64,000 nt of DNA from JABCPE02 sp963530295 (GCA_963530295.1 CAUSCF010000010.1:4632-68631), one strand, 5' to 3'; positions 1 to 7,898 are shown, numbered from the stretch's first letter. Notes: generated by a model not told the origin, from the letters alone. Numbers and translations are program-made.

Positions 1-62
1 GAAGGGTTTGCTGCCCCTCCTTTCACTTGAAGTTTTACCATTTTAAAGACTTTCTTTGCCAT
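1..62 (-). CDS. rplK: 50S ribosomal protein L11, 5' part only
   Basis: Only the first 20 codons are inside the window; the gene runs off the left edge. The reverse strand from the ATG at 62 reads MAKKVFKMVKLQVKGGAANP, the typical L11 amino terminus. L11 binds 23S rRNA in the GTPase-associated region and helps factor-dependent GTP hydrolysis. It follows nusG in the conserved secE-nusG-rplK order but has its own promoter in the 213-bp gap (box at 178-185), with a nusG terminator before it. Confidence 0.9.
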   Translation of the reverse strand, partial: MAKKVFKMVKLQVKGGAANP

Positions 63-177
63 GTTTCTTTATTAAAATAAATTAAAAATATAAAAATGTG
101 GAAGCATTTTATAAATCTGTAAATGAATAAATGAAATATCCTTCTCACCTGAACATTTCAACTCCATTTACGGACTG

Positions 178-208
178 CAAAATTATAAATTTATTTCTTA
201 TCTACAAA
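178..208 (-). promoter_or_regulatory. Promoter for rplK, Bacteroidetes type
   Basis: On the minus strand a -7 box TAATTTTG (178-185) lies 19 bases downstream of a TTTG -33 element (205-208). This fits the Bacteroidetes primary-sigma consensus TTTG-N19-TAnnTTTG. The start site should fall near 171, giving rplK a leader of about 110 nt. Confidence 0.6.
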
Positions 209-244
209 AATAAATTTACTTTTTATTCTAAATATCAATAAAAA

Positions 245-266
245 AACCACCCTAAAAAGAGTGGTT
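245..266 (-). terminator. Intrinsic terminator after nusG
   Basis: Minus-strand hairpin AACCAC...GTGGTT followed by a run of T, 9 bases beyond the nusG stop codon. It separates nusG from rplK, so the two are at least partly independent transcripts. Confidence 0.6.
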
Positions 267-275
267 GTATTTTAA

Positions 276-818
276 TTAAAGTTTTTCTACTTGCATGTAG
301 CTTAGTTCTAATGGAGTTTCCCTTCCAAATATTCTAACTTTAACTTCTAATTTCTTCTTATCTTCATGGATTTTTTCAATAGAACCATTGAATCCATTAA
401 ATGGCCCATCTATAACTTTCACATTTTCTCCTACAACAAAAGGAATCTCTACATCCACCGCAAATTCGGAAAGTTCGTCTATTTTCCCCAGCATTCTATT
501 AACTTCCGTAGGTCTCATAGGAACAGGATCTCCTCCTTTTGTCAAACTCAAAAACGAAATAACACCTGGTATATTCTTTATCATATGTGGAATCTCACCC
601 ATAAGATTAGCCTCTACCATAAGATATCCTGGATAATAAGGTCTTTCTTTAAAGACTTTTTTTCCATTTTTCATCTGTGCCACTTTTTCCGTAGGAATTA
701 CTACTTGAGTAACAAAAGATTCATACCCTAATCTTCTAACCTCAGTTTCTATATAGGATTTTACTTTATTTTCCTGTCCGCTAACGGCTTTCAACACATA
801 CCATTTTAATTCTTCCAT
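276..818 (-). CDS. nusG: Transcription termination/antitermination factor NusG
   Basis: 180 residues, the usual NusG length. The NGN domain covers about residues 1-110 (start MEELKWYVLKAVSGQE, with RPYYPGYLMVE typical of the family) and the KOW domain starts near VVGENVKVIDGPFNGFNG at about 128. NusG binds RNA polymerase at the clamp, suppresses pausing and links the polymerase to Rho or ribosomal protein S10. It lies 10 bp downstream of secE in the same direction, the standard bacterial pair, and its transcript ends at the hairpin at 245-266. Confidence 0.97.
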   Translation of the reverse strand: MEELKWYVLKAVSGQENKVKSYIETEVRRLGYESFVTQVVIPTEKVAQMKNGKKVFKERPYYPGYLMVEANLMGEIPHMIKNIPGVISFLSLTKGGDPVPMRPTEVNRMLGKIDELSEFAVDVEIPFVVGENVKVIDGPFNGFNGSIEKIHEDKKKLEVKVRIFGRETPLELSYMQVEKL

Positions 819-828
819 GAGAAATATT

Positions 829-1032
829 TTAGTTAAAAAATCCTATGAACAATGAATACAAGTTCTTGATTGATATACTAAAAAGGCTATCTACCCCAAA
901 TGTAAACAAGGCTAATATCAATGTAGACACAGCCACAACAACTGTAGAAGACTGTAATTCTTTCCACTTCAGCCATTCAACCTTTTCTCTAAACTCTAAA
1001 AAAGAATCTTTAACAAAACTTATAAAACTCAT
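829..1032 (-). CDS. secE: Preprotein translocase subunit SecE
   Basis: 67 residues, the short single-span SecE form. The amphipathic cytoplasmic start (FVKDSFLEFREKVEWLKWKE) carries the conserved E-W-P/K region that braces SecY, and one transmembrane segment lies at about residues 30-62. SecE is the essential clamp of the SecYEG channel in the inner membrane. The gene lies directly before nusG and after tRNA-Trp, the classical order, which supports the call despite the small size. Confidence 0.93.
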   Translation of the reverse strand: MSFISFVKDSFLEFREKVEWLKWKELQSSTVVVAVSTLILALFTFGVDSLFSISIKNLYSLFIGFFN

Positions 1033-1113
1033 AATATATCGCCAATAAGAAAAAACTAAGGAAATCCCATCTATGATTACACAATAAATAAAATATACCT
1101 TAGTCTAAATTTG

Positions 1114-1184
1114 CACGGGCACTAGGATTCGAACCCAGATCAACGGTTTTGGAGACCGGTATCCTACCATTGGACGATGCCCGT
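1114..1184 (-). tRNA. tRNA-Trp (CCA anticodon)
   Basis: The reverse strand folds as a cloverleaf: acceptor stem ACGGGCA/TGCCCGT, anticodon loop CTCCAAA (anticodon CCA), T-arm with GGTTCGAAT, discriminator G. The 3' CCA is not encoded. The outermost anticodon-stem pair is a C-U mismatch; the rest pairs well. The position between tuf and secE is the common site for tRNA-Trp in bacteria. Confidence 0.95.
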
Positions 1185-1203
1185 AGTTTAATTTTAAATT
1201 TAA

Positions 1204-1239
1204 AAAGTTTTCCCGAAAGATCCCTTTCGGGAAAACTTT
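1204..1239 (-). terminator. Terminator after tuf
   Basis: Near-perfect inverted repeat AAAGTTTTCCCGAAAG / CTTTCGGGAAAACTTT with a 4-base loop, just downstream of the tuf stop codon and upstream of tRNA-Trp. In the minus direction it ends tuf transcription. Confidence 0.75.
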
Positions 1240-1253
1240 ATTATACTAAATAA

Positions 1254-2441
1254 TTAGTCTAAAATTTCAGTTACCTGACCAGCACCTACTGTTCTACCTC
1301 CTTCTCTAATCGCAAATCTAAGACCTACATTAAGAGCAATTGGTTGTAACAATTCTACTGTAATTGTCAAGTTATCACCAGGCATTACCATTTCTACACC
1401 ATCTGGCAAGAAGATTTCACCTGTAACATCCGTTGTTCTTACATAGAACTGAGGACGATATTTGTTGTGGAATGGAGTGTGTCTTCCTCCTTCTTCTTTA
1501 GAAAGGATATAAACCTCTGCTTTAAATTTTTTGTGTGGAGTTACAGATCCTTGTTTAGCGATAACCATACCTCTTCTGATATCAGTTTTCTCGATACCTC
1601 TCAACAATAGACCAACATTATCTCCTGCTTCTCCTCTATCAAGGATTTTTCTAAACATCTCTACCCCTGTTACAGTAGAAGTTAATTTCTCAGCACCCAT
1701 ACCAATGATATCAACAGGATCACCTGTATTGATAACACCAGACTCAATTCTACCTGTAGCTACAGTACCTCTACCTGTAATAGAGAATACATCTTCTATC
1801 GGCATCAAGAATGGCTTATCTTGATCTCTCACTGGTTGCTCGATCCAGTTATCTACAGCATCCATCAATTCTTCTACTGTAGCAACCCACTTAGGCTCAC
1901 CATTAAGAGCACCAAGAGCAGAACCTTTGATTACTGGAGAGTTATCTCCATCATATTCATAAGAAGAAAGAAGATCTCTCAACTCAAGTTCTACCAATTC
2001 TAACAATTCTGGATCATCCACCATATCCACTTTGTTCATAAACACAACGATTCTTGGAACATTTACCTGACGACAAAGCAAGATATGCTCTCTCGTTTGT
2101 GGCATAGGCCCATCAGTTGCAGCACACACAAGGATAGCTCCATCCATTTGAGCAGCACCAGTTACCATGTTTTTAACATAGTCGGCGTGACCAGGACAGT
2201 CTACATGGGCATAGTGTCTGTTTTCTGTTTCATATTCAATATGTGAAGTATTAATTGTAATACCTCTTTCTTTTTCTTCTGGAGCTGAGTCAATTGCAGA
2301 GAAATCTCTCTTTTCAGCCAATCCTTTGTCTGACAATACTTTAGATATTGCAGCAGTCAAAGTAGTCTTACCGTGGTCAACGTGACCAATTGTACCAATG
2401 TTCAAGTGCGGTTTACTACGATTAAACGTTTCCTTTGCCAT
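1254..2441 (-). CDS. tuf: Elongation factor Tu
   Basis: 395 residues, full length. The GTPase motifs are all present: GHVDHGKTT (P-loop, about residue 19), the effector region around RGITINTSHIEYE, DCPGHADYVKN (G3), NKVD (G4) and GSAL (G5); the two beta-barrel domains follow to the end. EF-Tu carries aminoacyl-tRNA to the ribosomal A site in the cytoplasm. A -7 box TATATTTG sits 46 bases upstream of the start codon, consistent with strong independent transcription. A hairpin terminator follows the gene. Confidence 0.98.
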   Translation of the reverse strand: MAKETFNRSKPHLNIGTIGHVDHGKTTLTAAISKVLSDKGLAEKRDFSAIDSAPEEKERGITINTSHIEYETENRHYAHVDCPGHADYVKNMVTGAAQMDGAILVCAATDGPMPQTREHILLCRQVNVPRIVVFMNKVDMVDDPELLELVELELRDLLSSYEYDGDNSPVIKGSALGALNGEPKWVATVEELMDAVDNWIEQPVRDQDKPFLMPIEDVFSITGRGTVATGRIESGVINTGDPVDIIGMGAEKLTSTVTGVEMFRKILDRGEAGDNVGLLLRGIEKTDIRRGMVIAKQGSVTPHKKFKAEVYILSKEEGGRHTPFHNKYRPQFYVRTTDVTGEIFLPDGVEMVMPGDNLTITVELLQPIALNVGLRFAIREGGRTVGAGQVTEILD

Positions 2442-2486
2442 GATTTAAATTATTTTATGTTTAAACTATTTTTTCAATTCAGTGTG

Positions 2487-2514
2487 CAAATATAATCATT
2501 TTTTTGAATATCAA
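2487..2514 (-). promoter_or_regulatory. Promoter for tuf
   Basis: Minus-strand -7 box TATATTTG at 2487-2494, with a TTG 17 bases upstream (2512-2514). Predicted start near 2480. Confidence 0.55.
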
Positions 2515-2569
2515 GAAAAAAAATAAAAAAATATATATTTCTATTCTTTACCTTATATATTTAATCAAA

Positions 2570-2602
2570 AAAAATCTCAAAGAAAATTCTTTGAGATTTT
2601 TA
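2570..2602 (-). terminator. Terminator after the carbonic anhydrase gene
   Basis: Perfect hairpin AATCTCAAAGAA/TTCTTTGAGATT with T-runs on both sides, 15 bases beyond the stop codon of the carbonic anhydrase gene. Confidence 0.75.
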
Positions 2603-2616
2603 ATTATTCTTCCTAA

Positions 2617-3366
2617 TTATAAGGACTCAAAAACAGTTCTACTTCCTGTTTTTTGAATTGGTCTATAATTATGATTATACAAATCTGTGAATTTTTTAAG
2701 CTGTGCATCAGAAATTGTAAGAACTTCTTTGAACACTATCCAGTTCATCCCTTGTGAACAAGGTGGAGTTGTAAGTGATCCTGTATAGTTATAATATTTT
2801 TTGTTGTTAGGCAACATCGCCAACGGATTTATTGTATTATTTGTAGCAACTTCTTGATTCTTAACGCTAGGGAAAGAATTGATATACTGTGCAAACTGAG
2901 CATTATCCGCTCCTCCTCCTTTAATCAACAATCCTAAAATAACGATAGCTCCTGTTGCCTCATTTTGGTGAACAAAATGCACTTCAAGTGGAGAGAAATT
3001 CCCATCTATAGAGTGCTCACTATGTCCATGATAATGGAATTGTTTAAGTTTATAGGCAACACCATTGTAGGTGATACTACTTTTTCCATCTGTATTAATT
3101 TGTACAGTATGCCCATTATTCACAGCCTTAGCAGAAAATGCTGAATAATTAAAAGTAATCGCTGGAAGTGTCGCCTTTGTAGTCGCAGTAGTTACAATGT
3201 TAATCGGCGACTGAACCAATCCCGCACACTCAGAATACCCTTGATTATGCCAATTAGGATTTTCATAATCCCAGTGAGCTTGTTTAGAATCAGGAATTTG
3301 AACTTCCTCATCTCTTGAACACGCAGCGAGAGCTAAAAAAGCTCCACATAAAAGAACCTTTCTCAT
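2617..3366 (-). CDS. Alpha-class carbonic anhydrase, lipoprotein
   Basis: 249 residues. A lipoprotein signal peptide ends in LAAC (Cys16), so the enzyme should be anchored in the periplasm or on the outer membrane. The alpha-carbonic anhydrase core follows: QSPINI near residue 52, zinc ligands His111 and His113 in FHYHGHSEH and His130 in EVHFVH, and the SLTTPPC segment near the substrate pocket. It interconverts CO2 and bicarbonate. Transcribed alone, with a -7 box TATATTTG at 3448-3455 and a terminator after it. Before insertion of the neighbouring element it would have lain about 200 bp downstream of tRNA-Cys. Confidence 0.95.
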   Translation of the reverse strand: MRKVLLCGAFLALAACSRDEEVQIPDSKQAHWDYENPNWHNQGYSECAGLVQSPINIVTTATTKATLPAITFNYSAFSAKAVNNGHTVQINTDGKSSITYNGVAYKLKQFHYHGHSEHSIDGNFSPLEVHFVHQNEATGAIVILGLLIKGGGADNAQFAQYINSFPSVKNQEVATNNTINPLAMLPNNKKYYNYTGSLTTPPCSQGMNWIVFKEVLTISDAQLKKFTDLYNHNYRPIQKTGSRTVFESL

Positions 3367-3447
3367 AATGTTATAATTTAAATTTTTGATTGTTTTAGTT
3401 TTAAATATAAAGAAACCTTTACTTATGTTTGTTTCTTTTAATCATTG

Positions 3448-3455
3448 CAAATATA
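3448..3455 (-). promoter_or_regulatory. -7 promoter box for the carbonic anhydrase gene
   Basis: TATATTTG on the minus strand, 82 bases before the ATG. No clear -33 element is seen. Confidence 0.4.
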
Positions 3456-3534
3456 ACTGAGGTTTTTATAAAATATTATACTTAATTATGTGATAAAAAT
3501 CATGTTTTTCAAAAAATGTTAGTTTTTCAAAAAA

Positions 3535-3568
3535 AATAAATAGCTCCAAGGAAATTCCTTAGAGCTAT
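3535..3568 (-). terminator. Terminator originally serving tRNA-Cys
   Basis: Hairpin AGCTCCAAGGAA/TTCCTTAGAGCT at 3542-3566; read on the minus strand it is followed by a T-rich tract. It lies just outside the left 16-bp repeat, so before the element inserted it would have stood directly downstream of tRNA-Cys. It is now more than 10 kb from that gene. Confidence 0.6.
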
Positions 3569-3569
3569 T

Positions 3570-3585
3570 ATTGAGGTTCCGAGCG
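3570..3585. repeat. Left attachment site (attL) of the tRNA-Cys element
   Basis: ATTGAGGTTCCGAGCG, a 16-bp exact copy of the sequence at 14239-14254 that forms the 3' end of tRNA-Cys and the four bases after it. The copies are in direct orientation and the integrase gene starts 182 bp inside. An inverted repeat (ACAATGA 3593-3599 / TCATTGT 3658-3664) and a small CCCTA/TAGGG hairpin (3631-3644) lie between this site and the integrase. Confidence 0.85.
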
Positions 3586-3702
3586 AATAACAACAATGAA
3601 AACAAATAAAATCATAAAAATCTCTAAACACCCTACAAATAGGGCTTTTGTTGTTTCTCATTGTGGCATGATATTGCAATAAATTTTATAAAAATGCAAA
3701 AA

Positions 3703-3737
3703 TGTTGTCACACATGTTGTCACACATTAAACAAATC
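3703..3737. repeat. Left subterminal tandem repeat (probable integrase arm sites)
   Basis: Two exact tandem 12-mers TGTTGTCACACA (3703-3714, 3715-3726) followed by TTAAACAAATC. The same arrangement with TATA in place of CACA occurs inside the right end at 14164-14200. Paired direct repeats near both ends suit arm-type binding sites of a tyrosine recombinase. The second copy also supplies the TTG of the integrase promoter. Confidence 0.65.
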
Positions 3738-3747
3738 TATATATTTG
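3717..3747 (+). promoter_or_regulatory. Integrase promoter overlapping an arm repeat
   Basis: TTG at 3717-3719, 20-bp spacer, -7 box TATATTTG at 3740-3747; the ATG is at 3768. The -33 element lies within the second TGTTGTCACACA repeat, so integrase bound there could block its own transcription. Confidence 0.55.
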
Positions 3748-3767
3748 CCTAAATAATTTTTATCATC

Positions 3768-5090
3768 ATGCCAACTGTTCGTTATTTTTTACGCTCATCC
3801 AATACAAAGAGCATTATACAAATAGGATTCTCAATTTCAAAAGGAGTATACCCGAGAGTTTCCACAGGCTTATCCATTAACTCCAAAGATTGGAACAAAA
3901 CAACCAACCTACCCAAAACCAACAATGCCGAAAATAAAAACATTGTAACTAAGTTAAAAAGTCTTTCAGTATTCATAGAAACAGAATATAACAATGATTA
4001 CACAAAAGGTGTAATATTTTCTAATAGCTGGCTAAAAAGTAAGGTAGATGATTTTTTTGGACGCAAAGACCCTGAAACAGATGATAGTATATTTTTAAAC
4101 TACCTAAAAACCTATCTAAAATATAGGGAAATGGACACCCGCACCAAAAAGGCTACTGATAAAAAAATAGAAGATGTGGGAAAAAAGTTTGAGGAGTTTC
4201 AACAATACAAAAAGAAAAAATACCTCATCAAAGAAATAGACGCAAAAACCACGCTTGAGTTTAAGGATTGGGCAATGAATAAGAGAGATAGACGATTAGC
4301 AGAATCCACCACTCAAAGACTATTAAAAAACATTAAAACTGTCTTAATGGATGCCTACAAGAACGATAAACCCGTAAGTAGACAAATCATAAAAATGTCT
4401 ATTCCGTCTGCTAAATCTATTTCGGTATATTTGGACTTTGATGAATTAAAACAAGTTAAAAATATGCCTATTGTAGGAAATGAAAACCTAAAACACGCTA
4501 GGGATTGGTTCATAATAGGATGCTATACTGGACAAAGAATTTCTGACCTTATGAGGATGAATAAAAAAATGATTTGTACCAAAACGGATATAGAGGGGGA
4601 AGAGTTTAAATTTATAGAACTAACACAAGAAAAAACAGGGAGCAGGGTAACTATTCCACTAATGGATGAAGTAGAGGAGATTTTAAACAAATATAATGGA
4701 GATTTTCCTCCCGTATTCTCATCTGATAAGAGTAGCAATGACACATTATTTAATAGGTATATAAAAAAAGTTTGTAAATTAGCAGGGATTAACGAAATAG
4801 TAAAAGGGCTGGTATTTAATGAGGAAGAGAACAGAAATGAAATAAAAGACACTGAAAAATACAATCTTATTTCCTCCCACACTTGTCGCCGTTCATTTGC
4901 TACTAACTTTTACGGAAACCCAAAATTACCTACTCCTATAATCATGGCAATAACAGGACACAAGACTGGAAAAACATTCTCTGACTATATCAAGAAAGAC
5001 CCAGCAGACTATGTAATAAGTTCAGCAAGTGTATTCAAAGAACTATCAAAAGAAAGAAAAGAAAAAGAAAACCAAAGAAATACAATCTAA
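3768..5090 (+). CDS. int: Tyrosine site-specific integrase of the tRNA-Cys element
   Basis: 440 residues, of the Bacteroidetes element integrase type. Order: an amino-terminal arm-binding region (about 1-95), a SAM-like core-binding domain (about 100-215), and the catalytic domain. Catalytic residues are visible as Arg257 (TGQRISDL), Lys289, His371 and Arg374 (SSHTCRRSF), His398 (ITGHKTG) and Tyr407 (FSDYIKK). It should catalyse strand exchange between the 16-bp sites in tRNA-Cys and the element. It is the first gene inside the left end and lies 3 bp before the Fic gene, so the two are probably co-transcribed. Confidence 0.95.
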   Translation: MPTVRYFLRSSNTKSIIQIGFSISKGVYPRVSTGLSINSKDWNKTTNLPKTNNAENKNIVTKLKSLSVFIETEYNNDYTKGVIFSNSWLKSKVDDFFGRKDPETDDSIFLNYLKTYLKYREMDTRTKKATDKKIEDVGKKFEEFQQYKKKKYLIKEIDAKTTLEFKDWAMNKRDRRLAESTTQRLLKNIKTVLMDAYKNDKPVSRQIIKMSIPSAKSISVYLDFDELKQVKNMPIVGNENLKHARDWFIIGCYTGQRISDLMRMNKKMICTKTDIEGEEFKFIELTQEKTGSRVTIPLMDEVEEILNKYNGDFPPVFSSDKSSNDTLFNRYIKKVCKLAGINEIVKGLVFNEEENRNEIKDTEKYNLISSHTCRRSFATNFYGNPKLPTPIIMAITGHKTGKTFSDYIKKDPADYVISSASVFKELSKERKEKENQRNTI

Positions 5091-5093
5091 ACA

Positions 5094-5828
5094 ATGAATT
5101 ATACAGAAATAGACCAGTTAAAAAACGAACTGGACAAATACAGAAACTTATTTCAAGGTAAGGTATCCAAAGCCTTTGATATAGAATATACCCATGAAAG
5201 TAATAAAATAGAAGGTAATACACTGACCCTACAAGAAACTGCTATTGTAGTAGAAAAAGGTTTAACCATAGGGGGAAAAACACTAAACGAACATTTAGAA
5301 GCTATAAACCACGCCCATGCTGTAGACTATATAAAAGACTTAGCAAAGAGCCTAGAGCCTATAACGGAAAGGGATATACTCCAAATCCACGCCCTTATTT
5401 TGCAGGGAATAGACAAAGACAATGCAGGTCGCTATAGAAGTGTCCCCGTGATGATACTAGGCTCAGAACATATGCCACCCCAACCCTTTTTACTACAAAA
5501 GGAAATGGAAGAAATGATGAGGTTTTATAATGAAAATAGAGAAACGATGCACCCCGTAGAATTAGCCTCAGAAATGCACCAAAGACTGGTTTATATACAC
5601 CCTTTCACAGACGGGAATGGTAGAACCTCACGCCTACTGATGAATTTAATTCTACTAAAACATGGCTACCCTATCGCAATATTAAAAGGAGATGCAGAAA
5701 ACCGATTAAAATACTATACTGCACTAGAAACAGCAAGCATAGAAAAAGATTTAACCCCATTTAAAACCCTCATTGCAGAAGTAGTAACTCAAACCCTCAA
5801 AAAGATAATAAGCACTGTAAAAGGTTAG
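5094..5828 (+). CDS. Fic family protein, self-inhibited type
   Basis: 244 residues. The Fic catalytic motif is intact at 169-180 (HPFTDGNGRTSR). An amino-terminal inhibitory motif of the (S/T)xxxE(G/N) form occurs at 36-41 (SNKIEG), placing it in the class whose inhibitory helix is in the same chain. Fic enzymes transfer AMP or other nucleotide phosphates to hydroxyl side chains of target proteins; the target here is unknown. It begins 3 bp after the integrase stop codon and is followed by a terminator. It could be an element-encoded toxin, a host modifier or a stability module; a separate antitoxin gene is not needed for this class and none is seen. Confidence 0.9.
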   Translation: MNYTEIDQLKNELDKYRNLFQGKVSKAFDIEYTHESNKIEGNTLTLQETAIVVEKGLTIGGKTLNEHLEAINHAHAVDYIKDLAKSLEPITERDILQIHALILQGIDKDNAGRYRSVPVMILGSEHMPPQPFLLQKEMEEMMRFYNENRETMHPVELASEMHQRLVYIHPFTDGNGRTSRLLMNLILLKHGYPIAILKGDAENRLKYYTALETASIEKDLTPFKTLIAEVVTQTLKKIISTVKG

Positions 5829-5852
5829 ATAATCAAATATTATTAATAAAAA

Positions 5853-5885
5853 AAAGACACCCTAAAAAAGGGTGTTTATTTTTTA
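5853..5885 (+). terminator. Terminator after the int-fic pair
   Basis: Hairpin ACACCCT/AGGGTGT with an A-rich loop followed by TTTATTTTTT, 25 bases after the Fic stop codon. A second small hairpin (ACCCT/AGGGT, about 5886-5903) follows. Confidence 0.7.
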
Positions 5886-6050
5886 AACCCTTTATTACAG
5901 GGTGATTTTAAATATTGTTTAACATATTAAAGATGAAAAAACAACACTAAAAAATATAACTCATTGATTTTCAGAAACATATCCAAGGTATGGATATCTT
6001 CTACAAGAAAAATTAAAATTTAACCTAATTATCTGTAATTTTGTAGTGAT

Positions 6051-6088
6051 AAAAAAACAAAGGCAATTATTAAATAAATCACCTTTGT
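6051..6088 (-). terminator. Terminator of the candidate small RNA at 6051-6266
   Basis: Minus-strand stem CAAAGG/CCTTTG with an 18-base AT-rich loop and seven T immediately after. Confidence 0.6.
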
Positions 6089-6266
6089 TGAAGTTTTTTC
6101 TTTTATTCCGCGAAAGTTTGGCGACCCAACGGAATAATGGAACAACCCTACAAGGATATTGGAAGGGAACGCCCTTTTTATATACTTATAGGATGATCAA
6201 ACTATATATTAAATGACTATTATTTTAATAGTTAAAACAATAGTGCTTTTGATATATCAGATTTGA
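6051..6266 (-). ncRNA. Candidate small RNA, divergent from the HTH/Rep genes
   Basis: The 550-bp gap between the Fic gene and the first HTH gene has no convincing reading frame. On the minus strand a full promoter (TTTG 6300-6303, 20-bp spacer, TATATTTG 6272-6279) predicts a start near 6266. The transcript would contain hairpins AAGGG-CGTT-CCCTT (about 6163-6176) and TATTCCG/CGGAATA (about 6104-6136), and end at CAAAGG...CCTTTG followed by seven T (6051-6088). About 215 nt. Its position opposite the replication-type genes would suit a regulatory RNA; that role is inferred. The family is not recognised. Confidence 0.5.
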
Positions 6267-6271
6267 CACTG

Positions 6272-6303
6272 CAAATATATATCTGACCTTTCGCTTTTGC
6301 AAA
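6272..6303 (-). promoter_or_regulatory. Minus-strand promoter inside a palindromic region
   Basis: TTTG-N20-TATATTTG on the minus strand. The -7 box lies in an imperfect palindrome, CAGATTTG (6259-6266) against CAAAT...ATCTG (6272-6285), which could be an operator for the nearby HTH proteins. Confidence 0.55.
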
Positions 6304-6380
6304 TTTTAAGGTCAAAATATTTTATAGAAAAAACACAATTAACTGATTATCATATAAAAAATATAAAATAACATAAACAC

Positions 6381-6548
6381 ATGATTAAAACAAACAGATT
6401 TTTATCAATCAAAGAAGTAAGTGAGTATATAAAAATACTTGTTATGAGAATTAGAAAACTAAAACGAAGGAGTAAAATACCTATCACAAAAATAGACAAA
6501 AAACCAATATTTGATATGGAGAATATAAACGAATGTATAAAATCTAAA
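6381..6548 (+). CDS. Small helix-turn-helix protein, excisionase-like
   Basis: A 55-residue frame from ATG 6381 to TAA 6546-6548. The protein starts MIKTNRFLSIKEVSEYIKI and continues with a basic stretch (MRIRKLKRRSK) and IPITKIDKKPIFDMENINEC, the layout of excisionase/MerR-type winged HTH domains (short helix pair, basic recognition segment, wing with IP...KI, then an IN..I ending). It lies 14 bp before a second HTH gene in the same direction. On an integrase-bearing element such a protein would be a good recombination directionality factor. Short, so confidence is moderate. Confidence 0.6.
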
Positions 6549-6562
6549 AAAGTAATATAGAC

Positions 6563-6871
6563 ATGAAACATATCCAATTTATAGGTATAACACCTACCGA
6601 CCTACTTAACGAAATAGACAAACGAATAGCAACACTGAAAAAGGAACTTCTAAAAGAGTTTCAACCCAAAGAACCAACAGAATTACTTACCCGTGATGAA
6701 GTTTGTTCTATGCTAAAAATAAACCGATCTACTCTCCACAGGTGGACGAAAAAAGGAGCATTTTACTCCTATCCAATTGAAGGACGGGTGTACTACAAAA
6801 GAAACGAACTAAATGAAACTTTAAACAAATACAAAACAGGAAAAAATGAAGGAAAAAATGACAAAAAATGA
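6563..6871 (+). CDS. Helix-turn-helix protein of the excisionase/MerR fold
   Basis: 102 residues. A short amphipathic amino terminus (about 1-38) is followed by an HTH_17-type domain from about 42 (LLTRDEVCSMLKINRSTLHRWTKKGAF...EGRVYYKRNEL). Such proteins are common on Bacteroidetes mobile elements beside replication or mobilization genes, as regulators or excision factors. The end overlaps the next frame by 26 bp, so translation may be coupled. Confidence 0.85.
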   Translation: MKHIQFIGITPTDLLNEIDKRIATLKKELLKEFQPKEPTELLTRDEVCSMLKINRSTLHRWTKKGAFYSYPIEGRVYYKRNELNETLNKYKTGKNEGKNDKK

Positions 6872-7898
6872 GACTTTTTATTACAACAAAAAAAGATTTA
6901 ATAAAAATAATGTTAAACCCTCACGAAATAATATGAAAAATTTAATTGTTAATAACCCTCAAAATCAATTTCTGATGTTAGACCATATAAAAATGCTGAC
7001 TGATAATCCAGAAATTATCAAAAGGCTAGCGGAACACCCCGATTTTAAAAAGAAATATTATAGAGGAAGAACTGCAAAATATGAATATCTTAAAATCCAC
7101 AAAAAATATAAGGGGAAAATAAAATTAGTGTTTAATGTTATTTTTGGGAGTGATCATGATATTATTGACTACAATTATGTGAAAATAAGCATATTTCCTC
7201 ATTTTCATTACAACCATTACAAGCATAATGGTAATGATTTGAATAAAACAAATTGTATAAATTCCCTTTATGAGATATTGGATATTTTAGGAATAAAAGA
7301 AAGTGAATATATTGATTTCAAAATTATTAATTTAGAAGTAGGGCTTAATCTTTATCTAGAAACAGATGTAAGGGATTTCATAGAAAACATTAAACTGTAT
7401 AAAACAACCCCTTTCAAAGAAAATAAAGATTATAAATACTATAAAATTTCTGATACAACGAGTTATAAAAATATAAAAATCTATGCTAAAGGATTGCAGC
7501 ATGAAAAGAACCCCAAATATAAAATTCCTATTAACACGGTAAGATTTGAGATAAGAAGCAATCAAAGAAAATATATTAAAAAGACACTAAAAATATATTC
7601 TCTCAATGATTTATTAGATGAAAATAAATATTCAATTTTCTCAGATCAACTGCTAAAAGAATGGGATAATGTACTAAAGTTAAACAATGACAAGCATTTA
7701 GAAGGATTACACATAACTCCTGCAAAAGCAAAATTTATCACTGATGCACAAAAAATAGAATTTTGGGAACAATTATCCAAGAAACGATATATCAATAATA
7801 ATAGAAAAAAATATTATAATTATACTAAGGATGCTTTATACAGCCATACAAAAATAAAAGAGAAAATAAAAGGAAAACTACAATCTTTACTTCTATGA
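6846..7898 (+). CDS. Possible replication initiator of the element
   Basis: 350 residues, very rich in Lys, Asn and Tyr. I do not recognise it with certainty. Features that resemble rolling-circle initiators: a His-hydrophobic-His motif at 119-121 (FPHFHYNH), LEVGLNLYL at about 163-171, RFEI at 233-236 and Tyr243 in KYIKK, which fits the YxxK nickase motif. It follows two HTH genes, as in many small integrative replicons. The start could be 6846 or the next ATG at 6858. Alternative: an uncharacterised element protein with only chance resemblance. It is convergent with the cargo operon. Confidence 0.45.
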   Translation: MKEKMTKNETFYYNKKRFNKNNVKPSRNNMKNLIVNNPQNQFLMLDHIKMLTDNPEIIKRLAEHPDFKKKYYRGRTAKYEYLKIHKKYKGKIKLVFNVIFGSDHDIIDYNYVKISIFPHFHYNHYKHNGNDLNKTNCINSLYEILDILGIKESEYIDFKIINLEVGLNLYLETDVRDFIENIKLYKTTPFKENKDYKYYKISDTTSYKNIKIYAKGLQHEKNPKYKIPINTVRFEIRSNQRKYIKKTLKIYSLNDLLDENKYSIFSDQLLKEWDNVLKLNNDKHLEGLHITPAKAKFITDAQKIEFWEQLSKKRYINNNRKKYYNYTKDALYSHTKIKEKIKGKLQSLLL

